A stretch of 64,000 nucleotides of DNA from Siphonodentalium dalli (GCA_032622095.1 CP136063.1:34166987-34230986), one strand, 5' to 3'. Shown: positions 9,591 to 22,415, counted from the first letter of the stretch. Numbers and translations: made by a program. The notes: a model not told the origin generated them from the sequence alone.

Positions 9591-10720
9591 GTAGAGGCTC
9601 TTATGTCCATTTTTTGGCTCCCGTGTGCATTTTGTGCAGAAATATAGCGACTATGCTAATGATGTTGCCTGATATCTCAGGCACCAGAAAACAAATGTTA
9701 GACACCTGGGGGTCGCGACTGGGTGGATTTATGACGTCATCAAGATGGCCACCATCCAAAATAGAGTAGGCACTGCGTCAGTTTGATTAATAGCTAGTAG
9801 TGAAATTATGATAGGAAATATAATATTTCTCTACTTTTGTGATACTATTACAACAAGCTTCACTTTGACAGAAAAATTTACCACATTAAACCAAGATGGC
9901 CGCCAAAATGCGACCGAAATTCGGAAAATTTAAGAATTTTCACACTTGTCTCATAAAACATTCACGGTTGTTTGAAAATGGTGGCTAATAGCAACTTAAT
10001 TTTATATAAATTTTGATATCTAGCCATTTGAACATAATAATATTATGTCCTACTTTGATTCTTATTCCTACCAAATATCGTTAAATTGTAAATTCATAAA
10101 CATGCTATAACAATTTATCAAAAATCGATTTTGTGACTCGAGCTAAGTGTAAGCCAGAAAATAGCTGAATTCGATGAAGAATATGTGCAATATTTCAAAT
10201 ATATAGATTGCCATATAATTACAACCAAAAAATGCATATAATCAAGATGGCGGCCAAAATGGTTCCCAAACTAGAAATGTCATTAAAATATTTCCAATTT
10301 TCTTTGAATCACTTCTTTAATGTGCGATTTAGTGAATACAGGCGAAAATATTTGCTCCATGTTGGCGAAATAAAATGGAGTTATGAAACAGTATGAATAT
10401 TTTGTGAACAATGGCTGTCTATACCCGAGATTTCAAGATAATGAAATGACGAAAATGAGACAAAATCATCAAAATGGCAACTATGGCACTGAGTCTGGGA
10501 TGAAAATTTAAATAGTAAAATGATTTTGTTTCGCAATTTATGATTCCATTGCATCACACTTCCTCTTGATAGTGAAATTTGGAGCTCAAAATATAAGATG
10601 GCTCCCAAAACGGCGACAGAAATTCTAATAATTGTTGATTTTTTACGCTCGCGTCTTAAATTAATGACAGCGGTTTGAAATCGGTGGCTAATAACCTTAT
10701 TTTCCAATAAATTATAATAT
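9591..10720. repeat. Left arm with AAGATGGCNGCC modules
   Basis: CAAGATGGCCGCCAAAATG near 9892 and CAAGATGGCGGCCAAAATGG near 10243, with related forms near 10597 and 10785, mark modules of a few hundred bases. The module starting near 10783 is a second, diverged copy of that at 10243. The short frame at 10787, which seems to begin with a hydrophobic leader, is just this module read as protein. Confidence 0.75.
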
Positions 10721-11412
10721 CTAACCATTCGACAATCATGACATGTTACATTGACATATATTTAAACATATGCATCTAAATTCAAGATGGTGACGGAGAT
10801 GGTCACCAAAATGGAGAAATCATCAAATTTGCTAGTGTTATTGATAACGCTCATAATGTGGGTTTCGGTGACTACTGGTAAACAAATTTGTTCCGTGTTG
10901 GTAAAAGACACAGGAGTGCTGACGCAATATGAATATTTTGCGAACAGTAGTTGTTACACGACATTTCATGAGAGTGGAAAAAGAAACCACGAAAATTAGA
11001 TAAATTCGTTTGATGCTGACCTGATTAGAAAATATCCTAATCTGAATATATGCAAGTTACACCATCATTATAGGTACATCCGAAAAATCCTAAATCAACA
11101 GTAAGGCTGTGGTATTGAGCAATGCTTTAATTACTTCATCTTGATAAAGTCCTCTTTATGGGGTTTGTATGAGAATTGTTCAATTGATTCATGTATTGCT
11201 CATGTAATGCCATCATGCTAAGTCAATTATACAGAAATTAATCGAATGGACATCGAACAAGGCAGTACCCAAAAACAGTAGCGGAATATAATGCGTTGAC
11301 ATTACAGACAGCTTCCGTGTTAACATGCTTTATTTATTAGTGTATATTAAGTCCATATTTAAGAATATGAGCTAATATTTGTGGGATTAATCTTTGATAT
11401 TAATATGCATGC

Positions 11413-12890
11413 ATGAAAACACAGGGTACACTTTTGTGAAACTGCGAAAATTTCCTTGAATAACATCTGGTTCAAATCCAATGCACCGGGTGGGTGCATC
11501 AGGGGAATACACGACAATAATAGCTTTGCCGCAGACTACCAAACGAGAGTATTCAGATGTGTCCTCTGCGAAGAAGAATGCGTTGGTGGATTTTTAGCAG
11601 ACATCTGTTTATTTCATACAAACAATAGCAACTAGAGATAAATTATATTCAGGTTCGTCCCAAAACAGAAACTGCCGTTGAGCACTGAACAACTTATAGG
11701 TCAACTCACTGACTCCATACCCAAGATCTGCGAAAGCATGGCTGATTTTGATCGATAGAGCTAGGGTAGACATATAGCTTGGTATAATGAGTTCCATTGT
11801 TATATTTGACTTCCACAGAGGAGATGGTTCTCTGGACATCACATATAATGCAAGTTTATTCCGTGTATGTTCCCCATCTAACCGGTGCAGAACTGATGCA
11901 GATATCATGTTTATATTAGATACATTAATGTCATATCTGTCGCATGTGTTATCGAAGTTCTTCCATACTTGCGTTATACGGTGTCATCAAAATGTCATAC
12001 AAGAAACATGTTGACACCAATTTTGTTCTATATGACTGTACTTCTGTAATTGTATATATAGGCTATCGGCAACGCTCCAGATAAAACTAAAAGGATATAT
12101 ATTCCCGCACAGTTCAATTTTTGCTGTAAAGGCGATTGAACTCACCGACATGTTGAGATACATGTATTATTTGGTGGAAAGTTTGTAGTATTCCGTCCAG
12201 ATGTTTATAGAGGAAAATTTGCTATCACACTGCAATGAATTCAGATCTCCGGAAAACACAGGTCGTTTTACGTGGAAAAGCATATACCTTCCTGAGCATA
12301 AGTTGAAGTCAATTCCAGTTGTCGACACTTCAAATAGCTAGCCATCAACAATCGTCTCTCAATTCAAGCATAACTTTTTTTGTCTATCACTTCCAAATTT
12401 TCGGAGTATCTATATAGCCCCACGCTTTCAGCTTGTAACTGGCCTTTTTGTCGGATCCGACTATTATGGTTGTAGACAGCAAATGATATAAACTGCATGT
12501 TTTCGGTGGACAATTAACGGATTCCATACGAGATTACGGGGTTTCTGTGAATCTAAGATCTTTACTTTCTGTGAACGAACAGTCGCTGTATAATGCTATT
12601 GAAAGTCCCCATGTGCACGTTTTGCAAGAAATCTTAATAAACGTTCCATTAAATGTCCTTGATTACCCGTCACTTTATCCAGTTGCTTTGATGCCCCATC
12701 ATATGGCATGGACCAAAGATGAGATTCTGGTGTTACGGTGGGGTATTTCATATCCAGCCATTAGGCATTTTGTTTTTCACGATATTTACTGTTGACAACC
12801 AGGAAGAAGTTGAGGAGCCGTTATTGGCACTTGCTGCACCCGGTGTGGAGAATGACAAACCTTACGTTATTTTTGCCAGATATTGATATA
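11413..12890 (+). pseudogene. Decayed protein-coding region of unknown family
   Basis: Several plus-strand stretches read like protein but are broken by stops and frame changes. About 11415-11632 gives a Cys-rich segment with FRCVLCEEECVGGF. Near 11655-11760 there is LPLSTEQLIGQLTDSIPKI. At 11787-12014 the frame contains FDFHRGDGSLDITYNASLF. About 12125-12345 gives AVKAIELTDMLRYMYYLVES, then a stop, then NTGRFTWKSIYLPEHKLKS. At 12490-12795 it reads SLLSVNEQSLYNAIESPHV. Near 12800-12890 it reads NQEEVEEPLLALAAPGVEN. They lie in sequence order, as expected of one mutated gene inside the foldback element. I do not recognise the family. Confidence 0.45.
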
Positions 12891-14149
12891 TTCTAGAATA
12901 AACTGACAACCATTATCTCACTTATGCGAACAGTGTAGTGAATTTGCCATGAAGTCAGCGACCATATTGATATTTATTTCACAAATCTGTATTATGGACT
13001 CGTCATGCCACAGCCGAAGCAAACATGCTATAACATCTCTGATATGAAATCGGAGAGTGTTCTGGGGAGCTCGCTGTTAGTGTTTGTTATCAACTGCAGT
13101 TGCTGGGGCGTGTTGGTTGTAGATAGCCTCTCATCACTGTGACTATCTATTTGACGAAGTAACAAGAGTGGTACATGTGCTGACTCACGCGTTGAGGGTG
13201 TGATAATGTATCAACTATTCAAACGATGTTTGGGCGACGAAACACACCGATATGCCAAAAACAAGAAAATAAAAAACGCCGTCTACCCTTAATGTATCTT
13301 ATACAAAACTGTCTCATAATTAGATATCAAATAAGGTTCTACTGCTTTGCGCTAAATTATGTAAGCCCGTGTGTCGCTGGTATTTCTGTTGAGGAATTAT
13401 ATATCCCGGTAGCAATACAGTCTTCGACTTCGATAAAGTCAAGCTCCTGAATATTCTAAATGTTTGTGGCCGTACGAATCCAACGTGGCCAGCTATCCAT
13501 CAAGAATATACAACGAATAAAGCAGATCTGTTCCAAGTGAAATAATATAGCCGTAATGTTGGATTTCTCTCTGTATTATAACTGCAGGGATTCTTTTGCG
13601 TTCGAGTACTGGTTATGCTCTTATAACGACACAGTCAGCTCATATACGGTTTGAGTTCCTTTCTCAAAACGGGCAGGATTATTTAAATTATATTGGGCAA
13701 TTTCATGTTCGATTTCTAAGAATCCATTTTGATACATATTCGGTTATAAAAAAACAGAGACACAACATACCTTAACATGATAGTATCTAATTTATTTTGG
13801 GCGAATATTTCCGCCTCCTTTGCTAAATGCCATTTGAGGATATAAACATTTGTCAAACATTATAATTCTGAGTTTTGTCGACCATCTCGGGTCAAATAGA
13901 TCAATGTCAAGCGTAAATGATTGACACTAACCATGTTTAAAACTGTGTACACTTCTGTTTATTTTATGCTGCCTATTTATTTCCAAGGTTAATCTTGAAC
14001 TTGAGAAGCAAGTTTTTTTTGTGGCATTGCGTAGCGCATTATTTAATTTGCATTTTTCAGAGTATGGACAACAATTAAGACAAACTACAACATAATGTTT
14101 TCATAGATGTCATAACTGATAAAAAAAAAAGGTTCTCTTGCCACAGTTT
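12891..14149. other. Interior of the foldback element, unassigned
   Basis: Possible further coding fragments (for example LLVFVINCSCWGVLVVDSL near 13076) are too short to support. No repeat structure stands out. Confidence 0.3.
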
Positions 14150-15208
14150 ACAAATAACCGAAAATGATGTAAGGGGCATGTGTGCCAATAAAAACATTTC
14201 TATATTTCGGTCGCCATTTTGACAGCCATCTTGGGTTTTTTAAATCAATTTTGATCTTTCAAAAGGAAGCTTGTGCAATTTCATCATTGATGTAGAAATA
14301 TTTTACCTTTTCTCTATTAAATTTTCTTCCTCACTGAGTGCCCATTCTGCAATTGTTTGTGGCTGCCATGATGATGATTTGATCTACTGTTCGTGGTATC
14401 ATTCTTTTGAATTCTCGGCTATAAACAGCTATGGTTCATCAACTTTACAAAGTATACCATACGTCCATGGTCTTTCGCGAACAGGTAGCACAAATATTCA
14501 CATATATTCACATTTCCCCAACACATGAGTAATATCAATGAAAATTTGACAGATTTGGGTGATCTCTCCATTTTGGCAGCCATCTTGGCCGCCATCTTAA
14601 ACGAAGATGCATTATTTTCAGTGTACTTATCTTCATCAAATTCAGTGATTTTCTGTTTAACATTTGGCTAGAATCACAGAATTGAGTTTTGGTTAACTTT
14701 CATGGCACATTTTTGAATTCACATTTTAGAGATAGTTGGCAGGAATGAGATCATAAATATGACCTAATATGTTGTCGAAATGGTTGGATACTTGAATTTA
14801 TTCAAATTCAGGTCGCTATTAGCTACAAATTTCAAACATTAGTTAATGTTTCACGAGGAAAGTGTGAAAAATCATCAATTTTCCAAATTTCGGTCGCCAT
14901 TTTGGCGGCCATCTTGGTTTAGGGTGACCACTTTTTCTATCAAGTGGAAGTATGGTGTATTAGTTTCACATTAGGGGTGAGATATTTAATTTTCTATTAT
15001 AAATTCACTAGTAACTAATAACTAAACTGACTTAGTGCATACTCTGAAATTGTGGATGGCGGCCATCTTGATGACGTCATAAATCTACCCAGTCGCGACC
15101 CCCAGGTGTCTAACATTTGTTTTCTGGTGCTTGAGATATCAAGCAACATCATTAGCATAGTCGCTATATTTATTCACAAAATGCACACGGGAGTACATAC
15201 GAGCCTCT
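14150..15208. repeat. Right arm with GGCNGCCATCTT modules
   Basis: TTCGGTCGCCATTTTGRC and GGCGGCCATCTTG occur near 14207, 14570, 14888 and 15056, the reverse complements of the modules in the left arm and in the mirrored order. Confidence 0.8.
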
Positions 15209-15233
15209 ATTGCTGTCAAAACCAAATCGTTTG

Positions 15234-15531
15234 TCAATTTGCTTCACTTTTATGGCCATTGGGCCACTGATATGATAAGGCATGTAGTTTCGCCGCGAGC
15301 AAAATTGATGCATTTCCAATTTCTTTGCTCTCCTCAGAGGCAGCTGCATGCGGGAGGACATCCAAATTGTTGTATATGTTGAATATTTCGGGCAAATTGT
15401 ATGGACGCGATGGTGAAAAGCTTCGGACCAGTAAGAAAGACACAGATGACGACACAATCATAATATTTTAGGAACGATGGGTACATCATCATGGACAGAT
15501 ACAGTAAGCGCCAGAACAGTCCGCACTTCAT
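15234..15531 (-). other. Candidate short coding fragment beside the foldback end
   Basis: Two overlapping minus-strand frames are open here. One (15334-15531) begins with a hydrophobic leader-like segment, MKCGLFWRLLYLSMMM. The other (15234-15461) contains LDVLPHAAASEESKEIGN and stops 26 bases short of the element end. They could be one frameshifted exon of a secreted protein, but nothing identifies it. Confidence 0.25.
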
Positions 15532-16150
15532 GTCGTACTATTGAAAATATTTTCAATATATCCTTCAACAGTGATAACTGCATGGAAATATAAGCAGTTA
15601 ATTACATGGGTTAAAGTGAGACTCATTTTCTAAACGACTGGAATTGACATCGTTCACGTTGGAGGCTGGCTGTGTTCAACCCCTTTCTCCACTGTTTGTT
15701 CTCACCACTGTGAACATGACTCCTTCTGTACAGGTTGTGAATGGGGTAGATTGGGGTGCTAACGCGGAAACTCAATAATGGGTCTTGATCGCCATGTATA
15801 CATAACGTATTCATATACCGGTATATGTTTATTTGTGTATTAATATACATCTATACATTTTAATGCATCTGTAATTTCTCTATATATATAAGCCTTTGTC
15901 ATCCTTGTTAATAATTATTTCATCTATATAATTTGTAATTGATAACAAATTGACTCCATGTATGCTATACTTATACATTCATAAGCGTTTCGCGGATTAA
16001 CTTCCTATTGATATAATCCCACCAAAATATGAATTCATAATAGTAAAATGATTATTCGTATTAGTTTCCACGCATAAGTACCGATTTTCCGCACAACGAC
16101 AAAATCATATGGCGACACCCAAGGGCGCATATTACAGCAATTTAGAATTT
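15532..16150. other. Unassigned spacer
   Basis: AT-rich, with TATATA runs near 15880. I see no gene or repeat. Confidence 0.4.
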
Positions 16151-16178
16151 TTCAACTACGTCTGCAAATAGCATAACT

Positions 16179-17190
16179 TTGTGTGAGGTTGGGGGTACAC
16201 ATGAATTCGCGGCAAAATGGTCTCAAATAGAAGGAGATGAATTCGATCCCGATAGCATCCAACTTTGGAACCAAAATACAAGCCAATATTTCTCGCCTAC
16301 ACAGGGTGAAAAGGTACTCTCAAATAATATAAAATTTTCTATCTTCGGCATAAATTGCAGAAGCCTTAACGCAAATTATAGATCTAAAAAAATTACTTTG
16401 TGATTTGAAAACAGAAGAAAATTTGTTTGATGTTATCGCCCTAACAGAAATATTTCAAAGTGCATAGTTCCTCAGATTTTTCACTTCCCGGATATCACCC
16501 CTTAGAATTCAAATCTCGACCTGACGGCGACGATGGCAGATGCGGTGTTGGTATCTATATAAAGGAGAATCTTCAATATAAACCCAGACCTGATTTGACA
16601 ATATTTATACCACACGTAATAGAAACATTATTTATAGAAATACACCGAGGGGCGAACGATAATTATATAATAGGATGTATTTATAGACCAAACACAGCAC
16701 CAAAGGCCGATTTGGACAAATTTATGTTAAAATTCGATAATATATTAGAACAAGTGAACAATACCAAGTCTTACATAATAGGAGACCTCAACATCGACCT
16801 CTTAAATTTCGAGACGCATAAAAAAACTAACGATTTCATAAACAATGTACTCAGTTGAGGATTCGTGCCCATGATAACAAAAACCGACAAGAATCACTGA
16901 ACACTCTGCTACCCTAATTGATCACATTTATACCAACAAAGTACAAGGTGGCCACCAAACAGGGATAATTATCTGCGACATCTCCGATCATTTCGGCATA
17001 TTCCTCTCCGAATCAAACAAACACAAACCCATAAAACCCTCTCATAAAAAAGTCACGTATATGAACTACAACCCAAATAATGTCAATATTTTCAACAACT
17101 TGTTAAAATCATGTAAATTCGACTCAGTTCTCAGTTGTAACTCCCCCGATAAGGCATATGAATTGTTTTTAGACATATATATGAACGTTT
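16179..17190 (+). pseudogene. LINE apurinic-type endonuclease domain, frameshifted
   Basis: Motifs appear in the expected order but in three frames: FSIFGINCRSLNAN (near 16337), the catalytic-Glu block VIALTEIF (near 16432), GYHPLEFKSR then GVGIYIKEN (from 16490), IIGDLNIDLL (near 16774), then SATLIDHIYTN (near 16906) and the terminal ISDHFGIF (near 16978). This is the complete set for an APE-like endonuclease that nicks target DNA to prime reverse transcription. Frame changes near 16403-16460 and 16860-16905 break it. The frame after SDHFGIF runs about 60 codons to a TGA at about 17189-17191. Confidence 0.85.
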
Positions 17191-18683
17191 GAAGAGGGAA
17201 TATTCCCAAGGAAAATGAAAATTTCCAAAGTAGTCCCCATTCCTAAAATAAATAACTCTAAGGAAATAACAAACTATCGCCCAATCAGTATCCTGCCATC
17301 GTTCTCTAAACTGCTTGAAAAAATTATGCAAAAACGACCAGTAGATTTTCTAGATAAACAAGAAATCTTACATAAACACCAATATGGATTCAGACCAAAT
17401 CACTCAACATTTCATCCGATAATGCACCTTCTAGATCATGACGTTAAAAATAATGATACACCGACACGGGATTCCACCTTAGCTGTATTTATTGATTTAT
17501 CTAAAGCATTCGATACGATCGACCACAACATACTTATATCGAAACTTGACCACTATGGCATCTGGGGTGTTGAAATGTCATGGTTCCATAGTTATTTGAA
17601 TGAGAGGAGGCAATACGTTGAATATAGTGGAAGTACCTCTAGCCTAATGAATACCTCATGTGGGGTACCCCAAGGCTCAATTCTTGGGCCGATTATTTTG
17701 TTAATATACGTGAATGATATGGTAAATTCTACAACAATGGACATTTTATCGTATGCCGATGACACCACACTGTTCACAAGCGGTAAAGATGGCGAACTAG
17801 TACAAAGTTACGTCAACAATGAATTAGCCAATGTATCCGATTGGTGCTGCTGCAATAAACTTTCAATTAATATTAATAAAAGCAAGTATATGCTTTTACA
17901 CCCACAAAACAATGACAAAAAATGGAATACTTTGAAATTAAAGATAAATAACATTGAATTGAACCGAATAGGAAATCTTGGGCGTGAATCCTCCACAAAA
18001 TTCTTAGGTATCCACATTGATGAGAACTTGACATTCAAAAAGCACATATCCGTAATCTGCTCCAAAATATCACATGCAATCTACTGCATCAATAAGGTGA
18101 AAAACTTGTTCCCAGGTAAAGCATTGAAAACATTGTACTATGCACTGATTCAAAGCCACTTAGTTTATGGTATCCAAATATGGGGTCATGTTCCGGAAGT
18201 CAAGAAAATATTCCTATTACAAAAACGAGCATTGCGTATAATATGCAATAAGAAGTACAGGATTCACACAGATCCACTCTTTAAAAGAGAGAATATCTTT
18301 AAAATATATGACTTACTCTCAATTCCTCAATTTTCATGCATGACTGCTGTTATAACCGTCTGCCTGCGTCTTTTGGAATGATGTACAACAAACGAGCAAA
18401 ATCAACCCCAAGACACCCGAATCCCGTACTGTTGGAACTTCCTAGAACTGACTGGTCAGGAAACCTACCCCACCACGTCTTCCCCACAACATGGAACAAT
18501 ATGGAAAAATTCTATACTTCCTGCCAAAGCAGGCACACATTGAAGAAGCGCTTGCAGATAGCCATGCTGATAAATACCCAGAAAATGTACGCTGTAAAAA
18601 CAAAGGATGTCCCGATTGTGCTCTATAATACTACGAACATTAATTGTCATACGCGATACATAATCCTAACTCTACTCGAATAA
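17190..18683 (+). pseudogene. LINE reverse transcriptase, intact core with C-terminal frameshift
   Basis: The frame is open upstream of the first ATG (17215): EEGIFPRKMKISKVVPIPK is the usual entry to the RT fingers, so the ATG is not the true start. Counting from 17215, the catalytic block FIDLSKAFD is at residues 92-100, PQGSILGP at 152-159 and YADD at 180-183; KFLGIHID follows near residue 263. The 388-codon frame ends at 18381. The C-terminal part continues in another frame from about 18336 (RLPASFGMMYNKRAKSTP) to 18683, showing a frameshift near 18350. The junction with the endonuclease at 17190 has lost about 100 or more codons. The element cannot move on its own. Confidence 0.88.
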
Positions 18684-19025
18684 TGTTCTTCACAACGTAC
18701 CTGCAAGTGGACACACATCGCATTCTCGTTCCTAGCATGCCCATACACTACCATACATCATAGATGCTACCGTATATTAGTATGATTACTCTAACGTGGC
18801 TATGACCCTATACCGCTAGACATACATATAACATTACATATATGTAATATTGTTAATCGCAATCTTCCCAGAACCTCACTCAACAAAGAGACTTCCCGGC
18901 GATCTTTATAGATCCTCATTGTGTTTACCGAACTAAATATGGTGGTATCTCTCGCCTGAATCCGTTGTAGCAACAAAAAACTAACTGTTTTGTTCCTAAT
19001 AAACCCATGGAACTGGAACTGGAAC

Positions 19026-20023
19026 GGAAACTGTCATATGTTTAGAAAATCTGAATAGTTCAAAACATTCATATGGAGAGATAATACATTTTCGATCTTA
19101 TAACTCGTCTGGATTGGCTCACAACCACACCAATACTTGTTTTTGTTATGCCCTAAATACTGGATTCTACAAAGTTTTATATATGATTATAGTCTGTACG
19201 TGTGCGATGTTTATTTTGAGGAATCATACCACATCAGATGAATTCAGCTCAAATATGTTAACAGTTGTCGTGTAAAACATTTGCAGTATGTTAGCGTTAT
19301 TTGGTATTTGCGGATGTCGTTTAACATGGGGAAAGTAGACTACTACGTTTGAACGACATATGGATTTGTCGTTTTTTAATTATAACAACATGATAATCAA
19401 TAACAGAGACAGTCTCTGTCAAATACAGTCGCTCTATTTACGATACTGATTGGGGAACTCTAAATTAAATTACGCGTAAACCGGCGGAAACGGATACCTG
19501 CTGCAAATTATAGAAGGTGCCGGAATCGGCCTACTCGCCCCAGGGCTAACTCGCCCCAGTCGACGTGTGCCAGCTCGGGACACACTATAAAATGTATACC
19601 GAGGCCGAGGCCGGCTCGGAATAAAAGGTGTATACGGGGTGTTATATGGCGTTTGGTCCGTTGTTTCTGAATGAATATTATTGAAATTTCGTGTATATGT
19701 CCGGGCTGGGACATGGAACACAATAACGTTTGAATTGTTTTTAAATTTACAAATTTGTTGATTTTATTCAACTTTTTCGTTCTGAAACACACTATATGCG
19801 TCATGTCGATATCTAGTATTACTTAGAAATTTCAGCTTTCCAGATTCATAATCGCTCCATTGACTGTAACAGATGAAATTATCCCCCTCTTCGGATAGAG
19901 TGTCATTGAAACTTTATTTTGTTAGACTGTCTGTAGTCACTGATTATATGTGGAAATAATCTGTAATAAGATGTAGCACTATTTTATTTTATATTTACAT
20001 GTAGTGCTGTTTTTTATACAACA
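19026..20023. other. Unassigned spacer
   Basis: No gene, inverted repeat or tandem repeat was recognised. Short frames near 19470-19800 have low-complexity arginine/proline composition and no motif. Confidence 0.4.
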
Positions 20024-20031
20024 ATTCCACC

Positions 20032-21207
20032 CAGGCTTCTCAACGGTACGCAGTACCGGTACCGCGTACTCGGGCATTTTTTGCGGTAACGGTACTGTTG
20101 TGCAGATTCGCCGGTACTCGGTACTGTGGTTGCATATATGCACGTTCGTAGATCAGCAGGCTGTTTGGCAAAATACAGTAGTGTCAAGTTTCGCTCTTTA
20201 AACTACACGCGATGCACATCGATCGTGATTGTATTCATGGCGCCAGAGGTCGGTCACGGAAGGGTGGTTCCTGGTTTTTATGTGTCTATTATAACTCTTC
20301 AATGGTTGAATTCCAATTCTTTGAAAGCACGGCCTTGTGATATTGTTTAATCTTCAAAGATTATTTTGTGTTGGGAACTTGTGATTGCAACTTATGTTTT
20401 TGCCTTTATTTTTGCCCAGTTGTGGCAATTATACACTAAACCCAGTTACAATTTCTTATCATTTATTCATCAACGACCCCACCCACATGTATGGCCCACA
20501 CGTTTTGATTAATCACATACACACGTACCCGTTCACATGTCGTATCAGTTTGCATATATAAGGTAGACCATTTTGAATTTAAATGGGACTCATGGAACCT
20601 CCAGTTATATAATAAAATCGGGAACGAATATCCACGAACCGTGCACAATGTACATGTAATTTGCTGAATAGATATGATAGTTCATATTTGGTATAGGAAC
20701 TCGTGGAAAGAAATTGTTGCCTAACTTGACTCATTATTGTTTAGATTTAAAATGGCCGACCGCGCGACTTTGCAAATACATTTATTCTGATTGAATATTG
20801 TGAAGTGAAAACCACCGACGTGTGTCGCGTTACTTTCTATCAGTTTATCACACACAGAAGAACAATAAGTTAAAACCACAAAACGTGTGCAACGAATAGT
20901 TCCATTTTGGTTGATTGAATTGTCTATGTTGTCATTTGCGCATCACTAAACTCTACGGGAAAGTTTGTTAGTATATTCCAAAATGGTATCTAATATCCCG
21001 AAATAGTTTCTTTATTCTGATATCAAATTATCACTAGTTCAAGTTAATAATAGAGTTCGTGGCTTGTGATTTTCAGCACTGTACTACCTCCAGATATACC
21101 TAGAACTATAAAATGGCTTGCCAGTACCGGTACCGGAACCGCGGTACTAGCAAAGTATCGATACCGGTACCGGCATGTGTGGTACGGGCGTTACTTTGAG
21201 AAGACCG
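20032..21207. mobile_element. hAT-like element with GTACCG-rich ends
   Basis: The left end reads CAGGCTTCTCAA and the right end in reverse reads CGGTCTTCTCAA. The flanking 8-mers are ATTCCACC (20024-20031) and ATTCCAAC (21208-21215), seven of eight matching. Just inside both ends lie dense GTACCG/CGGTAC repeats (20043-20125 and 21122-21188). The interior has no transposase. Length, ends and 8-bp flanks point to a non-autonomous hAT. Confidence 0.7.
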
Positions 21208-21215
21208 ATTCCAAC

Positions 21216-21545
21216 TAGATCATCATGTGATCGACCATACATGGGGTGTGATGACCTGGTTGAATTAAGAGCGGTTTGATGGATCACTTCTGTCTTCGAG
21301 CTAGATTATACTTATGCTATTTAATGGCATGTTCCTAACGTGGAGGGGTAGATATTCTTGAGACCCCACTACTCTTCAATTCACACCAAGTTCTCAGCTG
21401 TCATGTTCGGATATTAGAACTCATAGCCATAATATATGGTTTATGTTGTGTATACTAGTATAATATAGTTATTTTCAGTACCTTTATATACCAGTAGTGT
21501 GGATAACAATGCATATATATGTGTATATGTATATTGATTCAACGG
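21216..21545. other. Unassigned spacer
   Basis: Nothing recognised apart from AT-rich runs near 21510-21530. Confidence 0.4.
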
Positions 21546-22115
21546 ATTCAGTGGTTTTGTTCATTAGTCTATCAAATTTGCGGGGAAAACATGGCCACCA
21601 GCAGTACACCCTGCTAAATTTCAAATTTGAATCAATTGGCGCACCCTGCAGCCAGCATTCATTGGAGAACTGTTTCTCATGTGGATATTTTCACCACTAG
21701 ATGGGAGCCATATTTTTTTCTCAAAATTTCCTTGTGAAAACATCACTGCCAGCGGTTATCTTGAGTTTTACTATTTTTATGGCTAAATAATTTGGTTGAT
21801 CCTACAGACGGCATCCCTTGTCCGATCGTCACCAGATTCCACAATGATCTTCTGGATAACCAGGATGAGAGTAATCTATTGTTTTCCGAATTTCGTTAAA
21901 AACATGACCACAGACAGCAATTTTGTATCTTACTCTTTGTATGACTGAATTATTTACCACCTCTACAAACCACATCCCTCATCTGATAGTCACCAAACTT
22001 CATATTGATCTTCTGGGTGACCACTAGATGGGATCTATCGAATGCTTTGAATTTCTTTGGAAAACATGGTCGCCAGCAGCCATCTTCTATTTTGGTTTTT
22101 ATATACATGTATATA
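21546..22115. repeat. Diverged repeat with 'AAAACATGGCCGCCAGC' theme
   Basis: The phrases AAAACATGGYCRCCAGCAG, CACTAGATGGGA, CATCCCTYRTCYGAT.GTCACCA and GATCTTCTGGRTRACCA recur with a spacing of roughly 150-190 bp, giving three to four degenerate units. A related fragment is at about 37490-37530. No coding function. Confidence 0.6.
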
Positions 22116-22415
22116 TCTTCGTGCGGATAGCCAGTATTACTTGGGTAGTTCAACTTTCCACATTCCTGTCATCATTTGAAATATAAAAATTTACCTGATA
22201 CATGTAGTCCAATGAAAATTAACAAGCGTCCATAAATTAAATTTACCTATGATCCTATTATTCCTCACAATCACATGCACCCTTCACAAATTTGTTTCGT
22301 CGTATCTAATTTTTAATGACCCCTATGGTAATATTGATATAGATACATTTGTCAAACATTTCTTTGTAAAATATACAGGTATAAAGTTTGTAACTAAATC
22401 TAGAAATATATAATA
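22116..22415. other. Unassigned spacer
   Basis: AT-rich; nothing recognised. Confidence 0.4.

Larger units (their letters stand above)
9591..15208. mobile_element. Large foldback element, arms about 1.1 kb, 3.4-kb interior
   Basis: The left arm (9591 to about 10720) matches, in order and in reverse complement, the right arm (about 14150 to 15208). Outer landmarks shared by both are TAGAGGCTC, CCCGTGTGCATTTTGTG, TATAGCGACTATGCTAATG and CCCCCAGGTGTCTAACATTT. The arms contain repeated AAGATGGCNGCC..AAATGG modules. No clean target duplication was found at the ends, and no transposase is recognised. The interior (about 11000-14150) includes decayed protein-coding stretches. Confidence 0.8.
16151..19025 (+). 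mobile_element. Broken non-LTR retrotransposon (jockey/CR1/L2 group)
   Basis: Endonuclease (16179-17190) and reverse transcriptase (17190-18683) remnants lie in order on the plus strand. They are followed by a 3' untranslated region with AATAAA at 18998-19003 and a tail of TGGAAC repeats at 19009-19025. A short tandem-repeat tail instead of poly(A) is typical of CR1/L2-related clades. At least two frameshifts, one internal deletion near 17190 and a further frameshift near 18350 disable it. No gag-like first frame was found, so the copy is probably 5'-truncated. Confidence 0.85.

Noticed and set aside
10787-10999. Possible secreted peptide with a hydrophobic leader
   Set aside because: The sequence is a diverged copy of the non-coding AAGATGGCNGCC module at 10243, so the frame is accidental.
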